Assembly (NCBI GenBank): GCA_030762935.1
Contig: CM060900.1
Coordinates: 109,582,620 to 109,646,619 of the forward strand
Direction: 5' to 3'
DNA length: 64,000 bases
Source of the DNA: Hymenopus coronatus
Lineage: Eukaryota > Arthropoda > Insecta > Mantodea > Hymenopodidae
Shown here in pieces: positions 23,188 to 33,995 of this stretch (its first letter is position 1; every line of letters begins with the position of its first letter). The position numbers and the translations under genes were made by a program. Under the pieces are notes generated by a model. It made no database searches, had not been told where the DNA came from, and saw only the letters and a list, made by a program, of their open reading frames with translations.

Positions 23188-23858
23188 AGAGATCTGAGGT
23201 GTTACATTCACATAGCTTTCTCTATCCTCTATTTATTAGTGGGTATTCACACTATCCTTAAGAACATTTATTTTTATGACTACTTAACCTTAATCGAGAT
23301 AAACCTTTGCAGAAATAAGTAACATTGCTAATTTCGTTATGGATATAACCAGAATAGCGCAAAAATGTTTAAGGTGATAACAGATGTTGGCCTTATAATT
23401 CGAAACTTGTTTCCTTACAACCACGAGAAACTGGTGAAAATCGGCACGACATTGAAAATAATGAAGTATTGAACACAACCATAAATAATGGATATCTCGG
23501 AAATGGACTTTGCCACAAAAAAGGCTACTTGGAATAAATTATGTTTTAAGGAGATCTAATCTTCTATATAGTATGTTTTCGTCCATTCCTTAACGTGTGT
23601 CAAACAAGATTATACATGCTTCAGAATATACTAAACCTAAGTAATAATATTGATAGTTAACCAAATTTTCGTTTACAATTTGTGTGTTATACACACAGCA
23701 CGCACACCGGCGAATCATTTTCTAAAAATGTTTTAATTTTTACTGAGGGATTATGAAAATGTGCATTTTCGGTGAAATTTCTGTATCAAATGTTTGGGTA
23801 GAGTGTAAAACTTCTGTTACATACCTTCTATTGGTAAACAGTAGAGAAAGTAAAATGG
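23188..23858 (-). repeat. R1 repeat, diverged subtype
   Basis: The ends are typical (TTACATTCACATAGCTTTCT; CAGTAGAGAAAGTAAAA). The middle differs from most copies (GAAACTTGTTTCCTTACAAC) and resembles the copy at 29608, so these two may form a subtype. Confidence 0.65.
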
Positions 23859-25845
23859 AGAAGTTCTGATACGAAAACAGAATAATAAAATTACATACAT
23901 AAAGTAACTGAATGCTTTAAAATGCATGAATCAGGGCATTTGACTAAAAACAGCACATATGAAAATATTTTGCCCTGGGATTTCTGTTCCGTCATTCATT
24001 ACAATTAATTATACTTATCTGAAATATTTTTAATATATACGCTAGATAAGATTACGTCCTTAGCATTCAGATTTGCGACTGAACATTTAGCGCTCTGTTT
24101 ATTTGTCTATGCTTGCAGTCTCAACTTTCTATGTACTATTTTATTGCAATATCGGTGGATGGTGCCCCAACCACATGCTACAATGCTGTTCTGTATCAGA
24201 TCTAGCCCAACTGTGTTGTACATGATGAAACAGTTTTCTACTTCTTCAAAAAAAAAGTAAGATCCCAAATACAATTCAGAACAACAAAATCTGGGTTGCG
24301 TTTAACTGTCAAAAATGGGCAGGCAGACCATATTCATTTTCCTGCACAGTGTGTGGTGGCTGGGAATGAATTCATATACCTCAAAAAAGGAAGAACAGAA
24401 ATATCAACATTAATAAACCAACCAAATTAAATCTTCTAATAATTTCAGTTAAATCTTCAAACCCACTGACGATACTCGGCCAGAGGAGAAAGGATTAGAA
24501 AGCTGAGTAACTTCCTGGGGAAGGGAGATAAAGAACATGTTTTTCGCATTTTTTTCCATTTGACTGCTCAGACTTTTGTTGCACTTAGCAGACATTCCAT
24601 ATAGATGTTCTTATTTTTCTTTTTTAGGTTTTCAATAAAAAACTTGTTCATGAATTGCAAGAAATTTCACATTTATATCGCATTTTAGTGTAAGTTTCGT
24701 ATTCCTGAGTCAATTTCGTGTTTTATTACAGCTTCAGAACATACTAAACAGTGGTATTCAGGCCGTAAAAACTGGTACTGCAGGAGTGCAAGCCATTATG
24801 AGTATTTTGCGTTATAGGCATGGCATTTGCGAAAAAGCAACATCTATAAATACATATTTCAGATGTGACTAGCTAAGTATGTTCCTGAAACCATGGTTTT
24901 TCGATGAATTGTTGCTTTGAGTTAAAAACTATTAAGTACCTATATAATAAGTAACTTACTATTGTTACATTTTCTACGACAAATGTGTGTTAAAATTATA
25001 AATGGAATTGGTATATTTTAAAACTTATTTCAAAACAAAAGTGTGTTTAATTTTAATTTTGGTGAAAACTGTTTGAGTATGGGAGATAACACTAAATGTT
25101 ATATTTTGAGAATAAAATGACTCACTATGTTAAAACATAATTGATTAGTAGATTCAATTAATCGTACCTATTTATTGGAAAATAATATTGGCATTTCACT
25201 CACAGTTGAATTGCATTCCTAAAACAAATAAGTTTTCTTATTAATCATTATTGTATTAAATCTAGTTACGGGAAATTCGGTTTACCGTAGTCGTAGTTTG
25301 GAAGAAATAAATGGAAAGTTTAACTCCATGGCTTAACATACACATTTTTTGCCAGTGTCCTTAAGGTTTCAGTTTGAAAGAAGTATGCGCATAGCTGCAG
25401 GCTCCTCAGTCCGCCACTGATTACGACGGGTATAGCAGACACGAAGCTGAGATGTTAAATTTGCAGTTTCAATTCCAACTAATGGAGCCAATAAACAGGC
25501 CAGGCTGTGCTTGCTCTGGTCCACTTCAACACTTCTGTCGCATACTGCAGTGAATATCAAATATTCCGTCTTGTCATAAAACTAATCTCACAAGCTGTTT
25601 TTAAAACCTTGTTTTAGACTGAAATGTGGAAATTAAAACCAGACGCTTTCTTTCAAAACTACTGCTTGCTTCAACAGATTTGTTTCATAATTCTTAATGT
25701 GCTGCAAAGAAAATTACAATTATTAATACCAACACGGGGCAGCACGTTCACTGCTGCTAGTTAAATGTTCTACTGTGTTAAATTAGCTAAAGGCCTGTTT
25801 CCAGAAAAAGTGACAATTACTCCACAGTGTTAGGATTTTTTACTC
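23859..25845. other. unassigned AT-rich DNA, about 2 kb
   Basis: A 63-codon minus-strand frame at 25369-25560 has no motif. No repeat family seen elsewhere in the window is recognised. Confidence 0.5.
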
Positions 25846-26020
25846 AACACTGCGTACTTGTAGACGAGGTATTGAATTCCACCTAAAAAAATTAGCACCA
25901 GAAATACGTTTTGAAACCCTTGAAACCCAAAAATGCAGTCACGGAAAACGTCTGTGGGTGTTTCTGTATGTGGCAAATACAATTAAAAATGAAAACTCGG
26001 TTAAACATTTCAAAGCGATG
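25846..26020 (+). repeat. R1 5' fragment
   Basis: GAGGTATTGAATTCCACC and ACCAGAAATACGTTTTGAAA match the first part of the unit, after which similarity ends. Confidence 0.6.
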
Positions 26021-26289
26021 ATGCATATTGACCTTTGTTGCCATGGGGATCCATTCGCTTAATATCAGTTCACTAGAACTGAAATTCGGCGTAGAGTAAG
26101 TACTAGAGCACAAATGGAGCACTCTTAACATGCTGATTATCATGTTATGGAGGGTTACGTGATTAATAATGGACACAGCAGTAGTTACACAGGTACATAA
26201 TACCAAATAACTTAATGATGGTATGTACATTACATATCTAGAAAAATATTACTGTAATTCACTAAAAATTACTTCTGCAACTTCCATCA

Positions 26290-26461
26290 CGTGAAAAAAA
26301 GTTCTCCAGTGTTGCGTTCACATGGTTTTCCCTACTCTCTATCGCTTAGATGTTTTTAGATATACAGATTATTCTTATGGAACTTTATTTTCCTATCTAC
26401 TACATTTTAATTGCCATAGATCTTATTATCTACATTACACATTTGTTTACAGATACGGGGA
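26290..26461 (-). repeat. R1 3' fragment (reversed)
   Basis: GTTGCGTTCACATGGTTTTC and ATTCTTATGGAACTTTATTT are the reversed end of the unit. An S3 SINE follows at once. Confidence 0.5.
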
Positions 26462-26710
26462 ACGGTGCCAGCTTCTGTAGTGTGGTGGCAGAGGGTCTGC
26501 TTCACATTCAAGAGATCCCGATTTCGAATCTCGGTCAGGGCGGGTCCCCCCCCTGAGGTTTTTCCCTTATGCTGAGAAGACAAATGTATAACTAAGCTAT
26601 ATGGACCTGGCCACATTTGAACGCCATTTCACCCCAGTTACATTCAATCATCGTCTGTTTGACCTTCCGGTTTAAAAAAACGTTAAACTCACAAAAAATT
26701 AAAAAAAAAA
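26462..26710 (+). mobile_element. tRNA-derived SINE, group S3 (plus strand)
   Basis: A box-like TGTAGTGTGGTGGCAGAGGG, B box ATTTCGAATCTCGG, then CCCTTATGCTGAGAAGACAA and a 3' end GTTAAACTC with A-rich tails. It is the only S3 copy on this strand. Confidence 0.7.
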
Positions 26711-27763
26711 GTATGTGTTCCTTCACATGAAACTTTCTACCTATTCCGCAATAAATTATTCTTAAAAAACCTTATTCTTCTAAATACTGCACGATAATAC
26801 GGTTAAACATTGGCAGAAATGCCTTATTGCATAGTTCATTATAAACAGAAAGTAAACAAGGGTAAGGTAAAAGTCAAACCTTTTAAAACCGGGTTGCTAT
26901 GTGATTGAAATTAAATTCTCTTTGTATGACCAGGAGTAAAACAAATGAAACCGGGGAAACTTCCCGTTGGATAACATTAGGTATTTTAAAATTGAAACCC
27001 ATAACAAGGAATATCGAAATGATTGACTCCACCAAAATTGTATATAACAACTGACTGTGTGTTTTACATGCTCTCTGTAGTAAGTTTTTGTCTCTTACTG
27101 TGTACCCGTTATGCAGTCATCCAAAATGAGCAACTCTTCATTAGCTACTGGCAGAAAATTCAAGATATACGTTTTATTTCACATGTAAATAAATATATAA
27201 GGTATATTAATCCAAATCGTTAGAGGCATTTTTGAGAAAAGCGTTCGAAAAATGTTCTATAAAACTGTAATTTGGGGAAGGGGCCGGGCGTTCTACAAAA
27301 TCTTTTGTGTTGAATCCTTGGAAGAGGCTCAACTTAATAATTAGTTTGGTATTTAGCCGACTTTCTTTCTTGAGTTATGTTTCTTTTCTTTCTTTCTTTT
27401 TTTTTTCTTTTTTTTTTTATTATCCTGATAGGTCATACAGGGTAATGAGTGAAATCGGCATAATGGTGCTCAAATGACCTGGAGGTTCATATTCTCAGGA
27501 AGAGGGAAAACCCTGAGGGATAAAAAAAAAGGGATACGAGTAACTTACCGTAACCGAGATTCCAACTCAAGACCTATTGAATGTGAGCCAGGCACGCTAC
27601 CCCTACACTAGAGCTGGCCCACACGCGCGCGCGCGTGGTCTTTTGCAAAACTGCTTTCTTGAATACTTGGGACCCTAAATCGTATATTAGCAGTGAGATC
27701 CGGTATCGAAATTTTGGGTGGAACACAACACATCTACGTAGTAAGTGGAGAAAATAAAAAGGG
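26711..27763 (-). repeat. R1 repeat interrupted by an S3 SINE
   Basis: It runs from GTATGTGTTCCTTCACATG to GTAGTAAGTGGAGAAAAT. The interruption at 27381-27620 lies exactly at the position where other copies carry CA microsatellites; ACACGCGCGCGCGCG resumes after it. Confidence 0.75.
27381..27620 (-). mobile_element. tRNA-derived SINE, group S3
   Basis: The minus strand starts GGGCCAGCTCTAGTGTAGGG, has a worn B box TTGGAATCTCGG and ends in a long A-rich tail (T-rich on the plus strand, 27381-27418). Confidence 0.65.
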
Positions 27764-28001
27764 ACTGCCTCCGTGGTCGAGTGGTCAGCAAGCTGACTTC
27801 TCACCCGGAGGACCCGGGTTCGATTCCCGACTGGGGGAATTTTTCTTTAGCCAGAATTATTCCCTATCCCCCACAGAGTCTGGAAGTATGTATGTGAGAG
27901 TGAATGTGTGTGTGCTTGAAGAAAACAAAATGATTTAAACCTACTGACGAGTTGTTTCTAGTGCAAAGCCCCGATATGACCTTAGATGTTAATGGGGACT
28001 A

Positions 28002-29570
28002 TACAGGATGTTTAAAAAATACGGGGCATAATTTCAGGTATGTATTTCCCACATGTAGACAATCAAACTAGTTCATTATAACACGTGTCCGGAAATGCTT
28101 CATTTCCGAGTTATGGCCTTCACAACATTGAAATTCACTGGAACGTTTTTCTTTCCGCAGGTTGTTGTCATTACAGACGATGTTCAAAATGTCCACCTCC
28201 TGCTTGAATACAGACCTCACATCGATGTCTCATTGACCTGCGAACACGATCCCAAACTGCAGGAGTATTGCGTATGTCCTCACAACTTGCCACAATTCGA
28301 TTCCGAACGGATTCCAAATCCGGCACCGGAGACGAGTAAACCAATGATTTTAAATGGCCCCACAAGTAGAAATCGAGAGCGTTCAGATCAGGTGAGCGTG
28401 GAGGCCAAGCAATTGGGCCACCTCTACCTATCCATCGATCAGGAAACCTTCGATCCAAGTACCGGCGAGCCGTAAGACTGAAGTGTGCAGGAGCGCCATA
28501 AGACAAGAAGTGAATGTGTTGATGATTGATCAGTGGAGTGTCTTCGAAAACGTCAGGTATGGTGTTTTCCAGGAAGTTTGTGTACGCCTGCCCCGTAAGT
28601 CTGTTTACAAATACATGGGGTCCAACTAACCGATCACCAATGATACCGGCCCACATGTTGAGGGAGAACCGCAACTGGTGATGAGATACAACAGTTGCAC
28701 GTGGGTTTTCTTGCGACCATACATGCTGATTGTGGATATTTGTTATGCCATCTCTTGTGAACTGTGCTTCATCTGTAAATAATACGACGGCAGGAAAGTT
28801 CGGATTTACACCACACTGCTGCAAGAACCACTGACAGAACCTAACTCGTGCAGGGTAATCTGCTGGTGACAGGGCCTGTACACGTTGCAAATGATAAGGA
28901 TACAATTGATACTCGTTCAACAGTCTCCAGACAGTCGTATGAGGAGCATTGACTTGCAACGCTAACCGTCGTGTGCTGATAGAAGGGGTCCTGTCCACAG
29001 CCTCCAGAATCTCCTCCTGCACTTCTGGAGTTGTAGATCTTGGTCGTCCCCTTCCCAGACCAGGAGAGGTGAATGTTCCATACTCGCACAGACGGGAATG
29101 GAGACGTACAAATGTCTTCCGATTTGGACATTGTCGCTGTGGGTACCTCTCCTGGTACAAACGACGAGCCAGCGCAGCATTGCCGTCCGCCTTACCGTAC
29201 ATGAAGTGTATCTCTGCCAGCTCTTGATTTGAATAAATGTCGCACAGTCTTAACGCCTAAAGAACACTGAATGTAACCTTCCTCAGAATGAACTATCAGA
29301 GTGCCCTCCTAATGTCTCCTTTGACGGCAAAGACCTGCGGAAAGAAAAACGTTCCAGTGAATTCCAATGTTGTGAAGGCCATAACTCGGAAACGAAGCAT
29401 TTCCGGACATGAACTATTTTGATTGTCTACAGGTGGGACTTTCAATGTTGTAAAGGCCATAACTCGGAAATGAAGCATTTCTGGACACATGTTATGATAA
29501 ACTATTTTGATTGTCTTCATGTGGGAAATACATACCTGAAATTATGTCCCGTATTTTTGAAACACCTGTA
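28002..29570 (-). mobile_element. Tc1/mariner-superfamily transposon, DD41D type
   Basis: The element has long terminal inverted repeats: 28002-28162 and, in reverse, 29334-29570. Both start TACAGG and share CATAATTTCAGGTATGTATT (reversed on the right) and the block ending TTTCTTTCCGCAGGT. TA duplications flank it at 28000-28001 and 29571-29572. The right repeat is longer because a segment of about 80 bp around GAAGGCCATAACTCGGAAAC is present twice (29360-29437, 29439-29527). The interior encodes one transposase on the minus strand. Confidence 0.9.
28171..29202 (-). CDS. Tc1/mariner-type transposase, DD41D, catalytic Asp replaced by Tyr
   Basis: The 343-residue frame encodes a cut-and-paste transposase. 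Residues 1-50 are a helix-turn-helix region (MYGKADGNAALARRLYQERY, then PNRKTFVRLHSRL). Residues 50-57 hold the linker GRGRPRS. Residues 74-105 form a second helix-turn-helix (SISTRRLALQVNAPHTTVWR). The DDE/D domain has LFTDEAQF with Asp144 and PRSPDLNALDFYLWG with Asp277. Between them HFLSYGAPAHFS has Tyr235 where the family has Asp. The codon is 28498-28500, and one base change from GAT explains it. The spacing from 235 to 277 is 41 residues, as in the DD41D (rosa-like) group. In-frame sequence upstream of this ATG still reads DIYSNQELAEIHF (29203-29241) and belongs to the family N-terminus, but it has no ATG before a stop. The protein is therefore probably inactive in catalysis and N-terminally shortened, although the frame is open. 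Antisense frames are shadows. Confidence 0.9.
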   Translation of the reverse strand: MYGKADGNAALARRLYQERYPQRQCPNRKTFVRLHSRLCEYGTFTSPGLGRGRPRSTTPEVQEEILEAVDRTPSISTRRLALQVNAPHTTVWRLLNEYQLYPYHLQRVQALSPADYPARVRFCQWFLQQCGVNPNFPAVVLFTDEAQFTRDGITNIHNQHVWSQENPRATVVSHHQLRFSLNMWAGIIGDRLVGPHVFVNRLTGQAYTNFLENTIPDVFEDTPLINHQHIHFLSYGAPAHFSLTARRYLDRRFPDRWIGRGGPIAWPPRSPDLNALDFYLWGHLKSLVYSSPVPDLESVRNRIVASCEDIRNTPAVWDRVRRSMRHRCEVCIQAGGGHFEHRL

Positions 29571-29607
29571 TAAATGAAACAATTAAAAAAAAAAAAAAAA
29601 AAAAAAA

Positions 29608-30326
29608 GGAACCGCGATATTCCAATGTTTTAGGACGCTATATGCTGACCTTAAAATTACATCGCCTTTCCACGACATTGCGAGAAACAACTGAAAATAG
29701 ACAGGGATTTAAGTAATGAGTAGGTATTGAGCAATTCGGACCATTAATAACGGATATCTCGGAAGTAGCTCATACCACAAAACAAATATTTGAAATAAAT
29801 TTTGTGTTTTGAGTGAGGTTACACTTTTTGTTCAGTACGTTTTCGTCTACAATTTCGTTAAGATTTACAAGTTATACAACATTATATACAGTTCCGAAAG
29901 AAGAGGAGCTATTCATAAGCTATTGCCAGAAATTCAAGATCTATAATTTATTTTCCATGTAAATATCTTTAACACGTGCTATTTTATCACATCAATAGTC
30001 TATTTATTCAGAAAAATAAATCGAAAAAGTTTCTTGTAAAGGATGTTGGAGGTGAGAATTTACTCTTAAATTTTTCGTGTCACAAATTTGAATGCATAGA
30101 ACTTAAATACCAAGTTTGGTATTTATTCAAATCTCTGTTTTAAGTTAATGTTGTTCACATTATAAAAAAAAAATAACACACACACACACGGACCACTTTA
30201 GAAATACTTTTTTTTATTCGGTGCTTCAAAACACGTATTTCCGGTGAAATCTCGGTATCGATTTTTTCGGGAGGAATGGAATACTGTGCTTCCTTATCAT
30301 GAACATACCTGATAAGAGTAAAAATA
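29608..30326 (-). repeat. R1 repeat, diverged subtype, partial
   Basis: It starts inside the unit, directly after the SINE A tail, and includes the CAAGTTTGGTATTTATTCAA block, a short (AC)n near 30178-30189 and TTTCCGGTGAAATCTCGG. The middle resembles the copy at 23188. Confidence 0.7.
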
Positions 30327-30595
30327 CAGAAAACAGCTAGATTTGTCCCTGATTTTTGTTATTAAGTAACAGCGTCTCCACATATTGTATCACATAACTA
30401 ATTATCTCAGTACGATAAATCTGTACATCTGGAATCATTTCTAACGAGGCGAGCTATTCGAATGGCAAGAACATAATGCCAAAATGTTCTTCAGCACTGT
30501 CCGTTGATCTGCCACTGGCAGATACCTTACATTTCATTATTAATTGCTATCATTTCCCTCAAAATTATCTTCCTGAAGTGTTTGTTGTTGTTGCT
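30327..30595. other. unassigned DNA
   Basis: Nothing recognised. Confidence 0.5.
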
Positions 30596-30850
30596 TGTTT
30601 TTTTTTTTTTTTTTTTAGCTTAACGCCCTTTAACCTGGTTGGTCATATGAGATGATGAATAAGATTGGTGAAATGGCTCTCATATAGTCACGGGGTCATG
30701 GAGCTTAAAGTTACTCGACATTTGTCTTCTCAGGATAAGGGAATACCCCGAAAGAACCTTATCCGGGTAACTCACCCTAAGCGAGATTCGAACTCGCGTT
30801 CTATTGAATGTGAGGCAGACACGCTACCTCACTACCCAGGCTGGCTGACC
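30596..30850 (-). mobile_element. tRNA-derived SINE, group S3
   Basis: The minus strand reads CCTGGGTAGTGAGGTAGCGT, B box GAGTTCGAATCTCGC, GGGTGAGTTACCCGGATAAG, ending AAAGGGCGTTAAGCT and a poly-A (T run 30596-30616). The 91-codon frame across it is a shadow. Confidence 0.8.
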
Positions 30851-30852
30851 TC

Positions 30853-31391
30853 CGAAGTTCTTGTTTCAACAACCCATCGTTTTCCCAATAATCATCGTCA
30901 GCAGTTTCTTTTAGTCTTCTCGGTTGTACAAGCATTATAACGTACTCTCGCTGGCGATGAATAACATGGCATGATTGCTACCATTGCATCTGTAGTGAGT
31001 GTAGTGAAACTGACACCCTCTCCTTCGACGTGTGAGTGTTGCTGCTTCACATATTTTCACTTTGTCGTCTAGTACTACACCTGGTATTTATGTTCAAGAC
31101 CTTTATCATACACTTATCAAAATCGTAGATTTCAATACTATTTTGGATATATTGTGTTTACTTCCCGGAGCACCAAAACGTCCTTCCCCTTCATGCTTTC
31201 GCTTTCATCCCACAATTCTGTGAACTTATCTGTGCGGTGTCCCGGTGGTTCCAGCAACCCTTTCTTGGACTTTTATATTTAGTCTCTTTCTTCATGTACT
31301 CAAACATACGCATTAATTTCGCGACTTCGATTGTGCAGTGTGTTTCCTTTTAGTTTTGACGTCATAGGAAGCATTGTCACGTTAGTAACTA
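30853..31391. other. unassigned DNA, mixed base composition
   Basis: Less AT-rich than its neighbours. A 63-codon frame at 31032-31223 has no motif I recognise. Confidence 0.4.
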
Positions 31392-31565
31392 AGCAGCTCG
31401 GCCGAGTGGTTAGACCAGCATGGTGGGTTTTCTCCGGCTTCTACGGTTTCCCCCTCCATTGCATTCCACCGGTGCTCCATATTCATTTCATACATCACCA
31501 GTGCCATCGCCTTCGGTGCCACAAGTAGTAAAAGCAGGCGTTAAACTCCACCAAAAAAAAAAAAG
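31392..31565 (+). mobile_element. tRNA-derived SINE, group S4, internally deleted
   Basis: The head GCTCGGCCGAGTGGTTAGAC carries a Leu/Ser-type A box. The B box region is missing and the body joins directly at GGTGGGTTTTCTCCGGCTTC. It ends GTAGTAAAAGCAGGCGTTAA and A12. Confidence 0.7.
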
Positions 31566-31794
31566 AGCACTCGTACCGCACAAATACTTTGCAGTCAACT
31601 GCATCTTGTGTACCTATTCTTGAAATTTAACGTAGTAGCAGAACTCTTTGTTATCGTAACAACTATTTGCTGACCGGTTTATTAAGGGTAGGCAAGCACA
31701 CAGTACCCTCAGTGAAGGACATTCGTTAATAACGAATGCCCTGCCAGCATAAGAAGAATACGCTAAAGCTACAGTCAAATGTCTTCAAAGTCTA

Positions 31795-32460
31795 TCTCTA
31801 AGCGATGGCGTTAAAATTATCTTCCCTTAGCATAAACACGAAAAAGAGAGAAATCCAGAATAATGATTTGCAAATGAGAAAAGTATAACGTACTTGAATA
31901 TGCGAATTACAAAGAATGCCTCAGAAATGGCTAAGGGCACAAAAATGTTATTTTACATAATTTGTGTGCCTTAATGAGATTTGCATTTTTGTATGGTAGA
32001 ATATTTTCTCTGTCTGTTATTATTTAATAATTATACAAAAAGCATGCAGAATAAAGAGAACTTCATGGGCTATTCCAGAAAAACCAATACGTTAAATAGG
32101 ATTTTATACATTTTAATCAAAATCGTTGTCATATTTAAGAAAATAAACAATTTCTAAAATTGTTCCATAGCAAGCCTAGTTTGAGGTGGAGGTATTTTCC
32201 TGATAATCTTCGTGTCGCATTCTTGGTGCATACTGAACTTAACCACAAATTTGGTACTTAACCGAATTTTCGTTTTTGAGTTATGCTGTTCACAGACAAG
32301 CGCGCGCAGACACAACGGAACCTATTTAAAATATCCTTCTAGGATTCAGAGGTCTTCAAAATATCATCTCCGATGAAATATGGTACCGAGTTTTTGGGTG
32401 GAATACAACACCTTCTGTACGTACTATGTACGTTGTGCATAGATGCTAGAGAAAGTAATT
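31795..32460 (-). repeat. R1 repeat, 3'-truncated unit
   Basis: Starts inside the TTAATGAGATTTGCATTTTT block and ends with GGGTGGAATACAACACCTTC and the hairpin around CGTACTATGTACG. The CA position is short here (GCGCGCAGACACAACG). Confidence 0.75.
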
Positions 32461-33165
32461 ATAAAATCCATAGAATGAAACATCCTGAAAATGTCAAAAC
32501 ATATATAATCAACGAACGTTTTCTGTTAATTTGTTGATTTTTTAATCGTAGACAAATAACTTTTGCATATCTAAATATTTCTTTAGGTTTGGGTTGCATT
32601 GCCAATTGACAAGTACTTGTATCCCGGTCACTTTTAGAGCTTCCCTCATTCATGAAAATGAATTTGCAAAGATTCCATGTTCACTGTAAAGTATAAACTG
32701 TGTCATTCTAAAAACTCCTCAGAAAACTGCATGTACAGGTATTAATAAGGAATAACGAGTATGCTACTGACGAGTGGATTACAGTTAATCTGACCTTATC
32801 GCGGCAAAGTCCAATTTTCTCGCGCTACATGTAAACTTGAAAACTTTTCCACAACCAAGCAAACTGATGTGTAAGTAAACTGTTACGTAAAACTGTTCGC
32901 TTTCATAGGAATACTCTTTCTGAACACTGCTCATTTATTTTAAACTATTCTTTTCGCCTACAATTAGGCTCTTATTTGCTTCTTAGTTTTCTCGCGTATT
33001 GTGCTACAGCAATGGTCTTTGTTTCCTGTTTCAAACTATTATTTTCGCTTACAATTAGACTTCTATTTGCTTCTTAGTTTCTAATATATTGTACTACAGG
33101 AACGGTCTTTGTTTCCTATTTCCTGGTAACCCGCGTTAAACGTGTCATCGCTTTCATATTTCATT
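32461..33165. other. unassigned DNA with a local duplication
   Basis: TTAAACTATTCTTTTCGCCT...TGTGCTACAGCAATGGTCTT (32939-33020) recurs slightly changed at about 33033-33110, a tandem copy with a period of about 90 bp. Confidence 0.6.
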
Positions 33166-33300
33166 ACTTTCTCTACCAACTGCATAGTAGGCAAAGAAGG
33201 TGTTGGATTCCGCAAAAAAAAAAAAATCAATACCGAGATTTGAGGAATAACCGGCGTTGAGGCTTCCTGAATAATAAAGGAAGAGCACATTTAGAAAAAA
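33166..33300 (+). repeat. R1 5' fragment
   Basis: TACTTTCTCTACCAACTGCA, GGTGTTGGATTCCGC and ATCAATACCGAGATTTGAGG. It is cut at TTTAGAAAAAA and joins a reversed unit. Confidence 0.6.
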
Positions 33301-33410
33301 TCTTGTGTGCTCCATTCACATGACTTTCTCTATCTGTTCTGCAAACAAACTATCTATCAAAAGATTATTTCTATCTACTTCATATTAATCAAAAAAACGT
33401 TATCAGAAAC

Positions 33411-33656
33411 GGTTTGTAGTTTAACGTCCTTTAACCTGGTTGGTCATATCGGACGATGAATGAAATTGGTGAAATGATGCTCAAATGATCTCGGGATCCA
33501 TGGAGCTTAAAGTTACTCGACATTCGTCTTCACAGGATAAGGGAAAACCCCGAAAAAAACAACCTTATCCGGGTAACTCACCCTAAGCGAGATTCGAACT
33601 CACGACCTGTTGAATGTGAAGGAGACATGCTACCACCACACTACCCAGGCGGGCCG
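33411..33656 (-). mobile_element. tRNA-derived SINE, group S3
   Basis: The minus strand starts GCCCGCCTGGGTAGTGTGGT, B box GAGTTCGAATCTCGC, and ends CCAGGTTAAAGGACGTTAAA without a visible poly-A. Confidence 0.8.
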
Positions 33657-33958
33657 ATCTTATTTATTTAATTCTTTATAAGTAGAAGGGAAATAAAGGA
33701 ATGCGCTAGGCTAAAGCGCCAGGAAAATCTTTTAAAAGCTGTCGCTATACGATTGACATTACAATTTGGTTCTCTTACCACGGCTAGTAGTAAAGCAAAA
33801 GAGAGATAAAACGGGTGAGGACTTCCCGTTTGAGAAAAGTTTAAGTATTTTAAAATTGAAACCAATAACAGAAGATATCTCTGAAATAGTCATCCCTACT
33901 AAATGAATCGTACGTGACAAATTGTGTTTTAACAAAATCTGAATTTTTAAATGGTAAG

Positions 33959-33963
<5 letters not shown>

Positions 33964-33992
<29 letters not shown>
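33964..33992. repeat. (TC)n microsatellite inside R1
   Basis: Equivalent in position to the (GA)n at 42057 in a copy of opposite orientation. Confidence 0.95.

Positions 33993-33995
<3 letters not shown>

Larger units (their letters stand above)
27765..29607 (+). mobile_element. tRNA-derived SINE, group S2, split by a DNA transposon
   Basis: The head CTGCCTCCGTGGTCGAGTGG has A box TGGTCGAGTGG (27774-27784) and B box GGTTCGATTCC (27817-27827). The body (CCCACAGAGTCTGGAAGTAT) continues to GATGTTAATGGGGAC at about 27999. After the 1.57-kb transposon the tail resumes AATGAAACAATT plus an A24 run (29573-29607). The SINE is therefore older than the transposon. Confidence 0.85.

Noticed and set aside
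27765..27840. Functional tRNA gene
   Set aside because: A and B boxes are good, but the body and tail recur at several loci and acceptor pairing is poor, so it is a SINE head.
28095..28475. 126-codon plus-strand frame
   Set aside because: Lies antisense to the transposase and its terminal repeat; the minus-strand frame carries the conserved motifs.
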